Shown here: positions 44,576 through 53,398 of the stretch, one piece after another
How positions within the stretch are numbered: the first letter of the stretch is position 1
How the letters are laid out: every line of letters begins with the position of its first letter
Source of the DNA: Bacteroidetes bacterium UBA1312
GTDB taxonomy: Bacteria; Bacteroidota; Bacteroidia; Chitinophagales; Chitinophagaceae
Assembly (NCBI GenBank): GCA_002307135.1
Contig: DBTQ01000032.1
Location: 62,538-126,537, forward strand
Length of the DNA stretch: 64,000 nucleotides
Direction of reading: 5' to 3'
Notes under the pieces: model-generated
The model's input: only the letters and a program-made list of their open reading frames with translations
The model's database searches: none
What the model was told of the DNA's origin: nothing
Position numbers and translations under genes: made by a program

Positions 44576-45661
44576 ATGAAAAACACTCCCTTTACTGCTA
44601 TTCATATTGCTCTAGGCGCTAAAATGGCCGAGTTCGCAGGTTACAATATGCCTATCTCCTACAGTGGCATCAACGAAGAACACCATTGTGTGCGTAACAA
44701 TGCCGGTGTTTTCGATGTGAGTCACATGGGCGAATTTATACTTAAGGGCGACAAAGCACTGGATTTGATACAACGCGTAACGAGCAATGATGCAAGTAAA
44801 TTAACAGAAGGCAAAGCTCAGTATTCTTGCTTCCCTAATAAAGAAGGAGGAATTGTGGATGACTTGATTGTATATTGCCTTGAGCCCAACAAGTCTTACA
44901 TGTTAGTAGTTAATGCATCTAATATCGAAAAGGATTGGAATTGGGTAAGCTCTTTTAATACAGAAGGAGTAGAAATGCACAATATTTCAGACAAAACAGC
45001 TCTATTGGCTATCCAAGGCCCGAACGCAGTAAAATACATGCAGGAGCTAACAGACATGGATATCACTAACTTAAAATATTACACCTTTGTAAAAGGTACT
45101 TTTGCAGGTGTCGAAAATGTCATTGTTAGTGCTACTGGTTATACAGGAGCAGGTGGAATCGAAATATATTTCGAAGATATACAGGATAATGCTGAAAAGA
45201 TATGGAATGAAATTTTTAGAGTTGGCACGCCAAATGGTATGAAGCCAATTGGCCTGGCAGCAAGAGATACGCTACGTTTAGAAAAAGGTTTTTGCCTTTA
45301 CGGTAATGATATCAATGACACTACATCGCCACTTGAAGCCGGACTTGGTTGGATTACTAAATTTACTAAGGATTTTACTGCAAAAGACATCCTTGAGGCT
45401 CAGAAAGCGGCTGGAATTACTAGAAAATTGGTAGGTTTTGAAATGATTGATAAAGGTATTCCTCGTCACGATTACAAAATAGTTGACGCTAATAATAATG
45501 AAATAGGTATAGTGACATCCGGTACCCAAGGGCCTAGCTTAGGTAAGGCTATCGGTATGGGGTATGTAGCAAAAGAGTTTTCGAATGAGGGTAGCGAGAT
45601 ATTTATTGCCGTTCGTGATAAGGCATTGAAAGCAACCGTTGTTAAGATGCCTTTTCTTTAA
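44576..45661 (+). CDS. gcvT: Glycine cleavage system aminomethyltransferase (T protein)
   Basis: A 361-residue tetrahydrofolate-dependent enzyme (EC 2.1.2.10) that releases ammonia and methylene-THF from the H-protein-bound intermediate. MAEFAGYNMPISYSG, NNAGVFDVSHMGEF, the folate-site DDLIVYC, ATGYTGAGGIEIYF and ARDTLRLEKGFCLYG are all characteristic. Length is normal. The H and P proteins are not in the window. pyrH follows 95 bases later. Confidence 0.97.
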   Translation: MKNTPFTAIHIALGAKMAEFAGYNMPISYSGINEEHHCVRNNAGVFDVSHMGEFILKGDKALDLIQRVTSNDASKLTEGKAQYSCFPNKEGGIVDDLIVYCLEPNKSYMLVVNASNIEKDWNWVSSFNTEGVEMHNISDKTALLAIQGPNAVKYMQELTDMDITNLKYYTFVKGTFAGVENVIVSATGYTGAGGIEIYFEDIQDNAEKIWNEIFRVGTPNGMKPIGLAARDTLRLEKGFCLYGNDINDTTSPLEAGLGWITKFTKDFTAKDILEAQKAAGITRKLVGFEMIDKGIPRHDYKIVDANNNEIGIVTSGTQGPSLGKAIGMGYVAKEFSNEGSEIFIAVRDKALKATVVKMPFL

Positions 45662-45756
45662 ATAATAATTTTGTGGCGATTAGATAGTATCTACATCGCC
45701 ACTTTTTTGAACCAAAGAGTTGACCCAATAATCCTATTAGAATAAAATCAGATAAA

Positions 45757-46467
45757 ATGCTTCCAAAGTACAGTAGAATATTATTAAAATTATCGGGCGA
45801 ATCGCTCATGGGTGATCGAAATTTCGGTCTCGATCCAAAGATGTTAACGCAATACGCATTAGATATCAAGTCTATTGTAGAAGTGGGTGTACAAGTATCC
45901 ATTGTAATAGGAGGAGGTAATATATATCGTGGAATGAATGAATCTGAGACGGGCATTGAGCGTGCGCAAGGTGATTATATGGGTATGTTGGCAACCGTAA
46001 TCAATGGTATGGCTTTGCAGGCAACCCTTGAAAAGAATGGTGTGAAAACAAGATTACAAAGTGCCATCAAAATGGAACAGATTGCAGAGCCTTATATTCG
46101 ACGCAGAGCTATGCGGCATTTGGAAAAAGGTCGTGTGGTTATTTTTGCTGCAGGTACAGGCAATCCTTATTTTACCACTGATACCGCTGGTGCATTGAGA
46201 GCAGTAGAGATTGGTGCAGATGTAATATTAAAAGGTACACGTGTAGATGGTATTTACAATGCAGATCCTGAAAAAGACAAAACTGCTGTTCGTTATGATA
46301 CAGTTTCATTTGCTGAAGCTATTAGCAAAGAACTGAAGGTAATGGACATGACTGCATTTACGTTGTGTCAGGAAAATAAACTACCCATCATCGTTTTCGA
46401 TATGAACACACCAGGTAATTTAATGGATGTAATTAGCGGGAAGCATGTAGGCACAATTGTAAAATAA
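45757..46467 (+). CDS. pyrH: UMP kinase
   Basis: A 236-residue hexameric amino-acid-kinase-fold enzyme (EC 2.7.4.22) phosphorylating UMP. RILLKLSGESLMG, VIGGGNIYRG, the MGMLATVINGMALQ segment, and FAAGTGNPYFTTDTAGALRA match the bacterial family throughout. It is followed by a strong terminator and then the IS21 insertion. In many genomes frr follows pyrH; that neighbour is absent here. Confidence 0.97.
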   Translation: MLPKYSRILLKLSGESLMGDRNFGLDPKMLTQYALDIKSIVEVGVQVSIVIGGGNIYRGMNESETGIERAQGDYMGMLATVINGMALQATLEKNGVKTRLQSAIKMEQIAEPYIRRRAMRHLEKGRVVIFAAGTGNPYFTTDTAGALRAVEIGADVILKGTRVDGIYNADPEKDKTAVRYDTVSFAEAISKELKVMDMTAFTLCQENKLPIIVFDMNTPGNLMDVISGKHVGTIVK

Positions 46468-46488
46468 TAAATACCCTTATAAAAATGT

Positions 46489-46520
46489 AAATGGTTGCTA
46501 TCGAAAGATAGCAACCATTT
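46489..46520 (+). terminator. Terminator of pyrH
   Basis: Perfect 14-bp stem 46489-46502/46507-46520 capped by a GAAA tetraloop, followed by TTGTTG; about 20 bases after the stop. Confidence 0.85.
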
Positions 46521-46721
46521 TGTTGTGGGATTGTTTAATAGGGGCACTTAGTTAAATCGCTATATTTAAGAGGTAGTTTTATTGCCTGTGTGTAAAATCC
46601 GGTGTAATTGACCCCTCCGTTCTGATTTAAATTGACCCCTTAAGTGGGAGGTCTGAGGGAAGTAAAAGAGCGAGTGCTTTAGTAAGCCAAAGTTAAAAAT
46701 AAATGTTGTTTGTTGTTAGGG

Positions 46722-47462
46722 TTATTCGCCTGCAACTTTCTTTGTCTTTTTTCTAAGTGATTCTCCGCAGAGTTCTATTCTTATAGCCTGATGAACAATG
46801 CGATCCAATATGGCATCTGCAACAGTTTTTTCACCGATGATGTCATACCATCCACTTACTGGCAGCTGAGAAGTAATAATAGTAGAACGTTTTCCGTGCC
46901 TGTCTTCAATAATATCCATAAGGTATGCCCTGCTTTGCTGGTCTAATGGCTGTATTCCGAAGTCATCAATGATGAGCAGATCCTGCCTTTCTATTTTCAA
47001 CAGTTCCTTTACTACTGATCCATCCGCTTTAGCCATCTTAAGTCCTGCCATTAGTTTTGCAGTATTGGCATACAATACTTTGAAGCCCAGCTGGCAGGCC
47101 TGATAACCGATAGCAGAGGCCAGGTAGCTTTTCCCTGTTCCTATGCTGCCGGTAATGAATAGGTCTTCTTTCTTACGGATAAAATCACCATCAGCCAGTC
47201 GATGGACCAGATTTTTGTCCAGCCCGCGCTGTACCCCATAGTCCAGCTCTTCTACTGTAGCCTGATACCGGAAGCGGGCATTGCGGATACTGCGTTCCAC
47301 ATTACGGTTCTGGCGGTCGTCCCATTCACTGTTGATGAGCACGGAGGTCATTTCATCTGCGGTAAGCCCACTGGTCTTATCCGATTCCATACTGGTTTTA
47401 AAGGTTCGGTACATACCCCACAGTCTGAGCTGTTTCATTTTTTCAAGTGTTTCACTATTCAT
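46722..47462 (-). CDS. istB: IS21 transposition helper ATPase IstB
   Basis: A 246-residue AAA+ ATPase, DnaC-like, that assists the IstA transposase in target capture. Walker A GSIGTGKSYLA, Walker B LLIIDDFG, and the sensor region STIITSQLPVSGWYD are intact. Length is normal, so the element may be active. It lies 33 bases downstream of istA. Confidence 0.96.
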   Translation of the reverse strand: MNSETLEKMKQLRLWGMYRTFKTSMESDKTSGLTADEMTSVLINSEWDDRQNRNVERSIRNARFRYQATVEELDYGVQRGLDKNLVHRLADGDFIRKKEDLFITGSIGTGKSYLASAIGYQACQLGFKVLYANTAKLMAGLKMAKADGSVVKELLKIERQDLLIIDDFGIQPLDQQSRAYLMDIIEDRHGKRSTIITSQLPVSGWYDIIGEKTVADAILDRIVHQAIRIELCGESLRKKTKKVAGE

Positions 47463-47495
47463 TGATAAATAATTGAGCGGTTAATAAAAAACTGT

Positions 47496-49046
47496 TTACT
47501 GATAGTAAGAACTACCTCTGATATTGTAATGCTCCGGCATATAGCCTGAGGGTTCTTCTGTATCATCCTGATCAAGGTTGCGTGTAAGTATATCTTCTAT
47601 GATGCGGTAGCTGTAGTTGTCATAGCCGGCAGCCCTTCGGCAGGCTCTTGTGAGCCGCTCAGGTCCTCCTTTCCGAACAAGGCTCAATATGCCTGAGCAG
47701 GATTTGTATGCCTGTTCGGGATGCTGTTTTCTTTCGATGACACGGGTGATATAATCAGCCACTTCCGGACTGATTTTCGTTGCCTGACTAATGAACCACT
47801 CTGCGCTCCAATCGCTTTTGTATCTGTGCGCAGAGGCCAGGTGGTCAGGGAGCGTTGTGTATTGGTATTTGCGCATATCGCGCTTGTGTACTGCGATACA
47901 TTCATAACTCAGGTAGACTTCTATCTGAGCGGATGTGTAGAGTATTTTTACTCTTTTGCCGATATATTTATAAGGAACACTGTAATAGTGCTTGTCTGCC
48001 CTCAGGCAGATATGCCCGTTTTTCATTACAGTAACTACAGCCTGTTGCTTTATCTCGTAACGATAAGCGGGAAGAGCACAAAGGGCCGCTCTTTCCAGTT
48101 CTTCGAACTGCTGCCTGCGGCTATAATCCCTTCCTTTAAACGCAGCATTATTATGTTCTTCAAGAGCAGACCATATTGCAGTATTAAGATCGGCGACAGA
48201 AGTATATACCTGTTCTGTTACCTTGGGATAAATGCTGCGGTAAATCAGTTTTACAGCACCCTCCACCAAAGCTTTGTCTTTAGGGCGGTATGCCCTTGCC
48301 GGTAGAATAACCACATTATAATGTTCCGCAAAAGAGGCAAAGGCTTCATTGATTTTTGGCTCATACCTGTTGCTGCGGGTTACGGCTGATTTTAAGTTGT
48401 CCGGTACAATGGCAGCAGTTGTGCCACCTATATATTGCAGGGTATGCTCACATACCTTGATCAGGTCTTCTTTTTTCTGGCTTTGAACAGCTTCAACATA
48501 AGTAAGCTGGCTGCAGCCCAGTATAGCAACAAAGACTTCTACATCCCGAACCTCTCCTGTCTGCGCATCGGTCACCTGGAGCTTGTCACCGGCAAAGTCT
48601 ATGAAGAGCTTGTCGCCTGCTTTATGTTCCATATGCATCACCGGCTGGCTGCGGCCCAGGTATTCCTGAAGATGGTGGCCAAACTGGGATCTGCTATATC
48701 CCGCAGGATGTTGTTGCCGGTATTGTTCCCAAAGCGAAAGACGCGTTATACCCTTACGCTTAAGCTGCTTCTCCATATAGGGCAGCAATGCCTGCAATGT
48801 TGCGTAGCGTTCCGATACAGCAACCTCTTCTTTGTCCTTATCGGCAAAGAGCTGTTCAAGTTCGTGGTCATTTAGTTTATGTATATAATCGAGGGTAATC
48901 TTGAGGCTGACGAAACGAAGCAGATACTTTTTTACCGTATTGCGTGCAATACCGGTCTGCGCACTGATCGTCTTTTTACCGTAACCCTGTGCGTGGAGGC
49001 GTAATAGAAGCCTGATTTTACTCATGTCGATTGTTTTATTGGCCAT
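47496..49046 (-). CDS. istA: IS21 transposase IstA
   Basis: A 516-residue DDE transposase. An N-terminal helix-turn-helix (GYGKKTISAQTGIARNTVKKY, about 17-37) is followed by the rve integrase core with all three acidic residues: LFIDFAGDK, IVPDNLKSAV and KDKALVEGAV. The C-terminal Mu-type domain includes HYYSVPYKYIGKRV. The frame is uninterrupted. Bases look slightly richer in GC than neighbouring genes, consistent with recent arrival. Confidence 0.96.
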   Translation of the reverse strand: MANKTIDMSKIRLLLRLHAQGYGKKTISAQTGIARNTVKKYLLRFVSLKITLDYIHKLNDHELEQLFADKDKEEVAVSERYATLQALLPYMEKQLKRKGITRLSLWEQYRQQHPAGYSRSQFGHHLQEYLGRSQPVMHMEHKAGDKLFIDFAGDKLQVTDAQTGEVRDVEVFVAILGCSQLTYVEAVQSQKKEDLIKVCEHTLQYIGGTTAAIVPDNLKSAVTRSNRYEPKINEAFASFAEHYNVVILPARAYRPKDKALVEGAVKLIYRSIYPKVTEQVYTSVADLNTAIWSALEEHNNAAFKGRDYSRRQQFEELERAALCALPAYRYEIKQQAVVTVMKNGHICLRADKHYYSVPYKYIGKRVKILYTSAQIEVYLSYECIAVHKRDMRKYQYTTLPDHLASAHRYKSDWSAEWFISQATKISPEVADYITRVIERKQHPEQAYKSCSGILSLVRKGGPERLTRACRRAAGYDNYSYRIIEDILTRNLDQDDTEEPSGYMPEHYNIRGSSYYQ

Positions 49047-49216
49047 TCCGGAGTGTAGATTTTAATTACAACATCCGGCTTTTATACCTAAAACGCATCG
49101 CTCTTTTTACTTCTTTAACAGGGGTCAATTTAATCCGGCAATAGGGGTCAATTTAATCCGGAACAAAGGGGTCAGCTTCGACCGGAACAAAGGGGTCAAT
49201 TTAATCGGATTTTCCA

Positions 49217-49726
49217 GCATATCAAGAGTATGCATTAAAAGCATTTAGATACAGCGCTGTTGATTATTTATTAAAGCCTATAGATGTTCAAGAATTAAAA
49301 AGTTCTATTCAGCGTATTGTGAATGAACCTAGAAATCTAAATATTCATGATGCACAAATCAAACAATTAAAGGCGGGTTTTCAAAAACCAGATGCTGTAC
49401 CTCAAAAAATATTTATTCCTGATCGTAATGGATATATTGGTATTGAAATCAGTAAAATTGTATATATTGAAGGAGTAGGGAGCTATGCAAAAATTGTAAC
49501 TGACGATGAAGAATTGCTGGTGAGTAAAAATGTTAAGTACATTGAAGATATCCTGAAGGAACATACTCATTTTTTACGTGTGCATCGTTCCTTTGTAATT
49601 AATATGAGGAAAGTAGAGATTATTGTAAAAGGTACTCCAGCTCAGCTTGTACTCAGCTCCGGAATTAAAGTCCCAGTATCTAAAAATTCTTGGGATGAGG
49701 TACTTTATACACTAGGAGTAATATGA
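49217..49726 (+). pseudogene. 5'-truncated LytTR response regulator at the IS21 junction
   Basis: Reading frame from the right IS end gives AYQEYALKAFRYSAVDYLLKP then the linker and a full LytTR DNA-binding domain (KIFIPDRNGYIGIEISKIVY to the stop). The first part is the end of a receiver domain (conserved Lys in LLKPID), so roughly 85 N-terminal residues including the phospho-acceptor Asp are missing. The frame meets a stop inside the IS at 49202, and no matching 5' half exists on the left side of the IS, where only 70 bases separate it from the pyrH terminator. An internal GTG at 49319 could still start a free LytTR domain. No histidine kinase gene follows. Confidence 0.88.
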
Positions 49727-49942
49727 AAAAGACAATGACATTAGTGACTCCTATATGAGGTGCTTTAAAATAGGGTCAAATAATGCGAAAGCTAGTACTA
49801 ATTGATCAACAATTAGTATGTTCGATCCTTACAATTATTCGCTGTTATTATATATGGCACGTCGGGGGAAATATCCGACATCAACACAAATGAATTACAA
49901 AAGAGGCGGAGATATCACCCTGATTTTAGAAAACTGCTTCTT

Positions 49943-50080
49943 TTACTGTTTTTGTTTTATCCCTGCGTTTACCACTACTGTTTCATCGTTCCAAAGTCCA
50001 ATTTGTTCGTCGCGGAAGTTCTCGAGATAAAGTAATGTTTGCGACAAAGACAAACGGGGGTAGGGGCTATAAGTCTTCAA
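49943..50080 (-). CDS. Possible 45-residue ORF or remnant
   Basis: Lies in the 448-base stretch (49727-50174) between the LytTR remnant and the T9SS-cargo gene. The minus strand gives a protein-like frame from TTG 50080 (KTYSPYPRLSLSQ, then LLYLENFRDEQIGLW and NDETVVVNAGIKQKQ) to a TAA at 49943. The residue mix looks coding, but there is no ATG, no clear promoter and no recognised family. It might be a fragment of a displaced gene. Apart from this and the terminator at 50113-50160, the stretch shows nothing else I can support. Confidence 0.25.
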   Translation of the reverse strand: MKTYSPYPRLSLSQTLLYLENFRDEQIGLWNDETVVVNAGIKQKQ

Positions 50081-50112
50081 TTTATATTGTTTACTATTTG
50101 TGCGTTTATATA

Positions 50113-50160
50113 ATTATAAAGAAAGCCCGCCTCAATTTTGAGGTGGGCTTTCTTTATAAT
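50113..50160 (-). terminator. Terminator of the T9SS cargo gene
   Basis: Inverted repeat 50113-50135/50138-50160, 23 bp with one G-T pair, ending about 15 bases from the stop codon at 50175; A/T tracts flank both sides. Confidence 0.85.
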
Positions 50161-50174
50161 AGAATTGCTTGAAA

Positions 50175-51554
50175 TTAGTGTGCGATAGACAAACGATCAG
50201 TCATACGCTGACCATTTGATTCGATTGTGTACATGTAAATACCAGTAGGGAGATTAGACGTGTTGATCGAAACATTTGCAGTTTGACCAGCATTTTGCAT
50301 ACCCATGTCTTGGTTAGCAACCACTTGACCCAACGTGTTAGTAATAGAAACAGTAAAGCTTGCTCTTTCTTTAGCAGTAAAAGAAATATTTACTTTTTCG
50401 TTTGATGGGTTAGGGAATACTTTCACATCAGAAACATTGGTAAGTTCTTTGATGCCAAGTGTGACAAGGCCACAAGTAGGGCAAGAAACAACAAATGATG
50501 CTGCTAGGTATTCAAAGTCAAATGCGATGCTATTTTCAGCTTCGATTTCTACACTTGGACTGTATCCAAATCCTGGGCTAGTTGAAAATAATAATGAAGA
50601 TGAGCTACGATCATTTATAGCCGCATGAAATTTACCTTTATAAGGCATAATGTTAGCTGTTCCGCCAAAAAGAGGAAGGAAACGGTGGAAGCTATCTATA
50701 TTGTCAACATTAGCGACCCAAGTGTCTCCACTTTTGAAGGTAAATGTAACAGCAGGAATGCTTCCTGCTGGGATTGCGTAACTACCACTTGGAGGTGCAA
50801 ATGCCCAAGTTACAATTGGTGCTGTTGCACTTGGAGAACGCATAGCAGCAGTCAATGGTACTTTCCAAAAAGCACGAGCAGGTGTAGTTCCATAAGCTAG
50901 TGCAGCTCTGTTAATGCTGTCCACAGACAATGGAGCAATAGCTCTAAGAGTATCATTGTCAGCAGTAGTAAGATAAGGCGAGAAGTCAACACCATAGCCT
51001 AACCAAACTAATCTGGCGTAGTAAAAAGAAATGTTACTAGGCTGACTGGTAAGAGATATAACAAGCGTATCTACTACTGATGATGATTTGGTACTTCCAG
51101 TAATGTATAGACCACTAACTTTTACAGAATCAATATTGTAAGTATTTGCACTAGTAACTTTCATTAATCCAAGGTTGTTTGGATTGCTAGGATCATTGAA
51201 GATGCTGTCCATTGGGTAGATAACTTGCGCTACAGATGAGTAGTTTACAGCACCGGCTCCGCTGGAGAAACTTTGTGTAATGGTAGAGTCCGCCCATATT
51301 CTTACAACAGAAAAATCAGCACCTCCTGTTGTGTCAAAAGAGCTAATTGTAGCATTATAGTCAAAATGACTATATTCTCTTGGTGCTGTAGCTGTGGTTT
51401 TAGCAGTAGTTAACGTGCCTGTAGTAGTTGTAACTGAAGTTTGATCGTTTCCCAATGTGGTACGTCCTTTAGGAGAAGTTTTAATCTCGGACTGTGCCGA
51501 GGCATTGAACGCAGCTACGGCGCTAAATGCGGATAACAAGAGTAGTTTTTTCAT
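50175..51554 (-). CDS. Secreted protein with type A T9SS sorting domain
   Basis: A 459-residue exported protein. Signal peptide MKKLLLLSAFSAVAAFNASA, cleaved before Q21. The central 300 residues are Ser/Thr/Ala-rich beta structure without a recognised catalytic motif. The final 80 residues are the Por-type sorting domain: VKVFPNPSNEKVNISF, ITNTLGQVV, and the end TGIYMYTIESNGQRMTDRL. It should be carried across the outer membrane by the type IX system and attached or released. Monocistronic; a TAACTTTA box at 51580-51587 may be its promoter. Confidence 0.88.
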   Translation of the reverse strand: MKKLLLLSAFSAVAAFNASAQSEIKTSPKGRTTLGNDQTSVTTTTGTLTTAKTTATAPREYSHFDYNATISSFDTTGGADFSVVRIWADSTITQSFSSGAGAVNYSSVAQVIYPMDSIFNDPSNPNNLGLMKVTSANTYNIDSVKVSGLYITGSTKSSSVVDTLVISLTSQPSNISFYYARLVWLGYGVDFSPYLTTADNDTLRAIAPLSVDSINRAALAYGTTPARAFWKVPLTAAMRSPSATAPIVTWAFAPPSGSYAIPAGSIPAVTFTFKSGDTWVANVDNIDSFHRFLPLFGGTANIMPYKGKFHAAINDRSSSSLLFSTSPGFGYSPSVEIEAENSIAFDFEYLAASFVVSCPTCGLVTLGIKELTNVSDVKVFPNPSNEKVNISFTAKERASFTVSITNTLGQVVANQDMGMQNAGQTANVSINTSNLPTGIYMYTIESNGQRMTDRLSIAH

Positions 51555-51736
51555 CGTCTAATGTTTTAAAAGTTTGTTGTAAAGTTAATGTAGAATTTGA
51601 CCCTAGCCTAGATCTGGTATCAGTTTCATTCATATCAAGTTGTTAAATTTGTATGCTTAATATAAAATTATATGTGTATGGGTTTAAATTTTATTGGATA
51701 ATTTTTAAATTTAAAATACGATGTCTATAAAAATGA

Positions 51737-51767
51737 AAAAGCGTACAATTTATCATTGTACGCTTTT
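51737..51767 (-). terminator. Terminator after the clpX companion gene
   Basis: Perfect 13-bp inverted repeat 51737-51749/51755-51767 with a five-base loop, 27 bases past the stop of the small gene on the minus strand. Confidence 0.82.
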
Positions 51768-51793
51768 GTGTAATATAAAATCGAAATATCTGT

Positions 51794-52021
51794 TTATTGT
51801 GTTTCTTCTTCTGTTTTGGTTCCCATCAGACCACCAAGCAAATCATTAATGCCACTGTGTTCATCAGTATTTGTTTGTTGTCCGAGGAAACTATCCACCA
51901 TACCGTGCATCATTGGAGGTAATTTTTCTTTGATAAAAGTGGTGACTGTTTCGATAGATTGTATGGCTTGAGTTTCACTGATACCAACAGTTTCAGTCAA
52001 TTTTTTTATGAGTTCTTGCAT
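51794..52021 (-). CDS. Small helical protein downstream of clpX
   Basis: A 75-residue cytoplasmic protein: an acidic N-terminal helix pair (LIKKLTETVGISETQAIQS), then FIKEKLPPMMHGMVDSFLG and a flexible tail with DLLGGLMG. It resembles short DUF2267/DUF2780-type helical proteins but the match is not firm. It starts 33 bases after clpX and shares its terminator, so it is probably made with ClpX. Whether it acts as adaptor or substrate is unknown. Confidence 0.65.
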   Translation of the reverse strand: MQELIKKLTETVGISETQAIQSIETVTTFIKEKLPPMMHGMVDSFLGQQTNTDEHSGINDLLGGLMGTKTEEETQ

Positions 52022-52054
52022 TGTTGTTTTTTATTTTTGGTGAAAATTATAAAA

Positions 52055-53311
52055 TTAAGCGGCAGAAATAAGTCCAAGTTTTGAGCGCTCCAATTTTTCT
52101 TGAGCATATTGCCGGTCTAAGTTAAAAATAGATTGCTTATTTGTTTCTGAAGGTAATTCAAACATGGCATCGGTTAGTATCATTTCACAGATAGCGCGTA
52201 ACCCACGACCCCCTAATTTGTATTCAATGGCTTTTTCTACCATATAATCAAGTGCATCGTCAGTTACCTCCAATTGTATATCTTCATATTCAAACAATTT
52301 TTTGTACTGTTTGATTAAAGCATTTTTGGGTTCCGTAAGAATACGTTTTAGTGCATCTTTATCCAACGGATTGAGGTAAGTGACAATCGGTAAACGGCCT
52401 AATAACTCTGGAATAAGCCCAAAGCTTCGTAAGTCTTGTGCATTAACGTATTGCAGCAAATTGGCTCTGTCTAGCTCACTTCCTGCTTTAATCGCATTGT
52501 AACCAATAGCAGAAGTTTGTACTCTGCGAGCAATCATTTTGTCGATACCTTCAAATGCTCCTCCACAAATAAATAGAATATTTTGTGTATTGACTTTCAC
52601 CATTTTTTGGTCTGGATGCTTACGTCCGCCTTGTGGAGGCACCAATACTTCACTGCCTTCCAATAACTTGAGCATGGCTTGTTGTACTCCTTCACCGCTA
52701 ACGTCGCGGGTGATAGATGGATTATCTCCTTTACGTCCAATTTTATCGATCTCGTCAATATAAACAATGCCACGTTCTGCTGCTGCTACATCGTAATTAC
52801 AAGACTGCAACAATCTTGATAAAATACTTTCGACATCCTCTCCTACATATCCAGCCTCTGTAAATACAGTCGCATCTACTACAGCAAAAGGTAACTGTAA
52901 TAAACGTGCAAAAGATTTTGCAAGAAGGGTTTTCCCGGTTCCTGTTTCCCCAACCATAATAATGTTAGACTTCTCAATCTCTACATCGTCCTGTGGTGGA
53001 TTGAGTAGGCGTTTGTAGTGGTTGTACATGGCAACAGCCATTACTTTCTTTGCTTCGTCCTGACCTATTACATATTGATCAATGAATGCTTTTATCTCTT
53101 TAGGTTTGTATATCTTATGTTTCGCAACATCGTCTTGCGTCTTTTTAGAGGATTTTTTGTTGGAATCTTCTCCAAGTGTTTGTTTCAGCACTTCATGTGC
53201 ATTTTCGATACAAGAGTCACAGATGCTCCCTTCCATCCCTGTAAAAAGTATATTAACGTCACGCTCTGGTCTGCCACAAATGGTGCATCTCGGTTCTGCT
53301 TTCTTCGCCAT
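52055..53311 (-). CDS. clpX: ATP-dependent protease unfoldase ClpX
   Basis: A 418-residue AAA+ unfoldase for the ClpP peptidase. The N-terminal zinc-binding domain (CTICGRPERD and CDSCIENA, four Cys) precedes Walker A GETGTGKT, the pore loop EAGYVGEDV, Walker B GIVYIDEIDKI and the ClpP-docking segment around LIPELLGRLPI. Length is normal. clpP is not next to it in this window. The promoter carries TACATTTG. Confidence 0.97.
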   Translation of the reverse strand: MAKKAEPRCTICGRPERDVNILFTGMEGSICDSCIENAHEVLKQTLGEDSNKKSSKKTQDDVAKHKIYKPKEIKAFIDQYVIGQDEAKKVMAVAMYNHYKRLLNPPQDDVEIEKSNIIMVGETGTGKTLLAKSFARLLQLPFAVVDATVFTEAGYVGEDVESILSRLLQSCNYDVAAAERGIVYIDEIDKIGRKGDNPSITRDVSGEGVQQAMLKLLEGSEVLVPPQGGRKHPDQKMVKVNTQNILFICGGAFEGIDKMIARRVQTSAIGYNAIKAGSELDRANLLQYVNAQDLRSFGLIPELLGRLPIVTYLNPLDKDALKRILTEPKNALIKQYKKLFEYEDIQLEVTDDALDYMVEKAIEYKLGGRGLRAICEMILTDAMFELPSETNKQSIFNLDRQYAQEKLERSKLGLISAA

Positions 53312-53328
53312 AATTAATGATAAGGTTG

Positions 53329-53336
53329 CAAATGTA
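53329..53336 (-). promoter_or_regulatory. -7 element of clpX
   Basis: Reads TACATTTG on the minus strand, full match, 17 bases before ATG 53311. Confidence 0.55.
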
Positions 53337-53398
53337 CTAACTATATAAGAATAACGATTATTCCTTGTTTTGACATAAAAGAGTGGTTCAATTCAAAA

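Larger units (their letters stand above)
46591..49216 (-). mobile_element. Complete IS21-family insertion sequence
   Basis: A 2.6-kb element with istA and istB intact on the minus strand. Ends are imperfect inverted repeats: left TGTAAAATCCGGTGTAATTG at 46591 and right, on the minus strand, TGGAAAATCCGATTAAATTG ending at 49216. Both are followed by GACCCC. Subterminal AATTGACCCCT units repeat at a 23-24-bp period, two at the left (46606, 46630) and four at the right (49120, 49143, 49167, 49191), typical of transposase-binding sites in this family. I see no target-site duplication in the immediate flanks (GCCTGTG left, GCATATC right). The right junction falls inside a response-regulator gene. 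Exact ends are inferred from the match of the two termini. Confidence 0.9.

Noticed and set aside
49818..50030. A 70-residue plus-strand frame after the LytTR remnant
   Set aside because: Composition is unlike real proteins here (runs of Phe/Cys), there is no promoter, and the opposite strand looks more protein-like.
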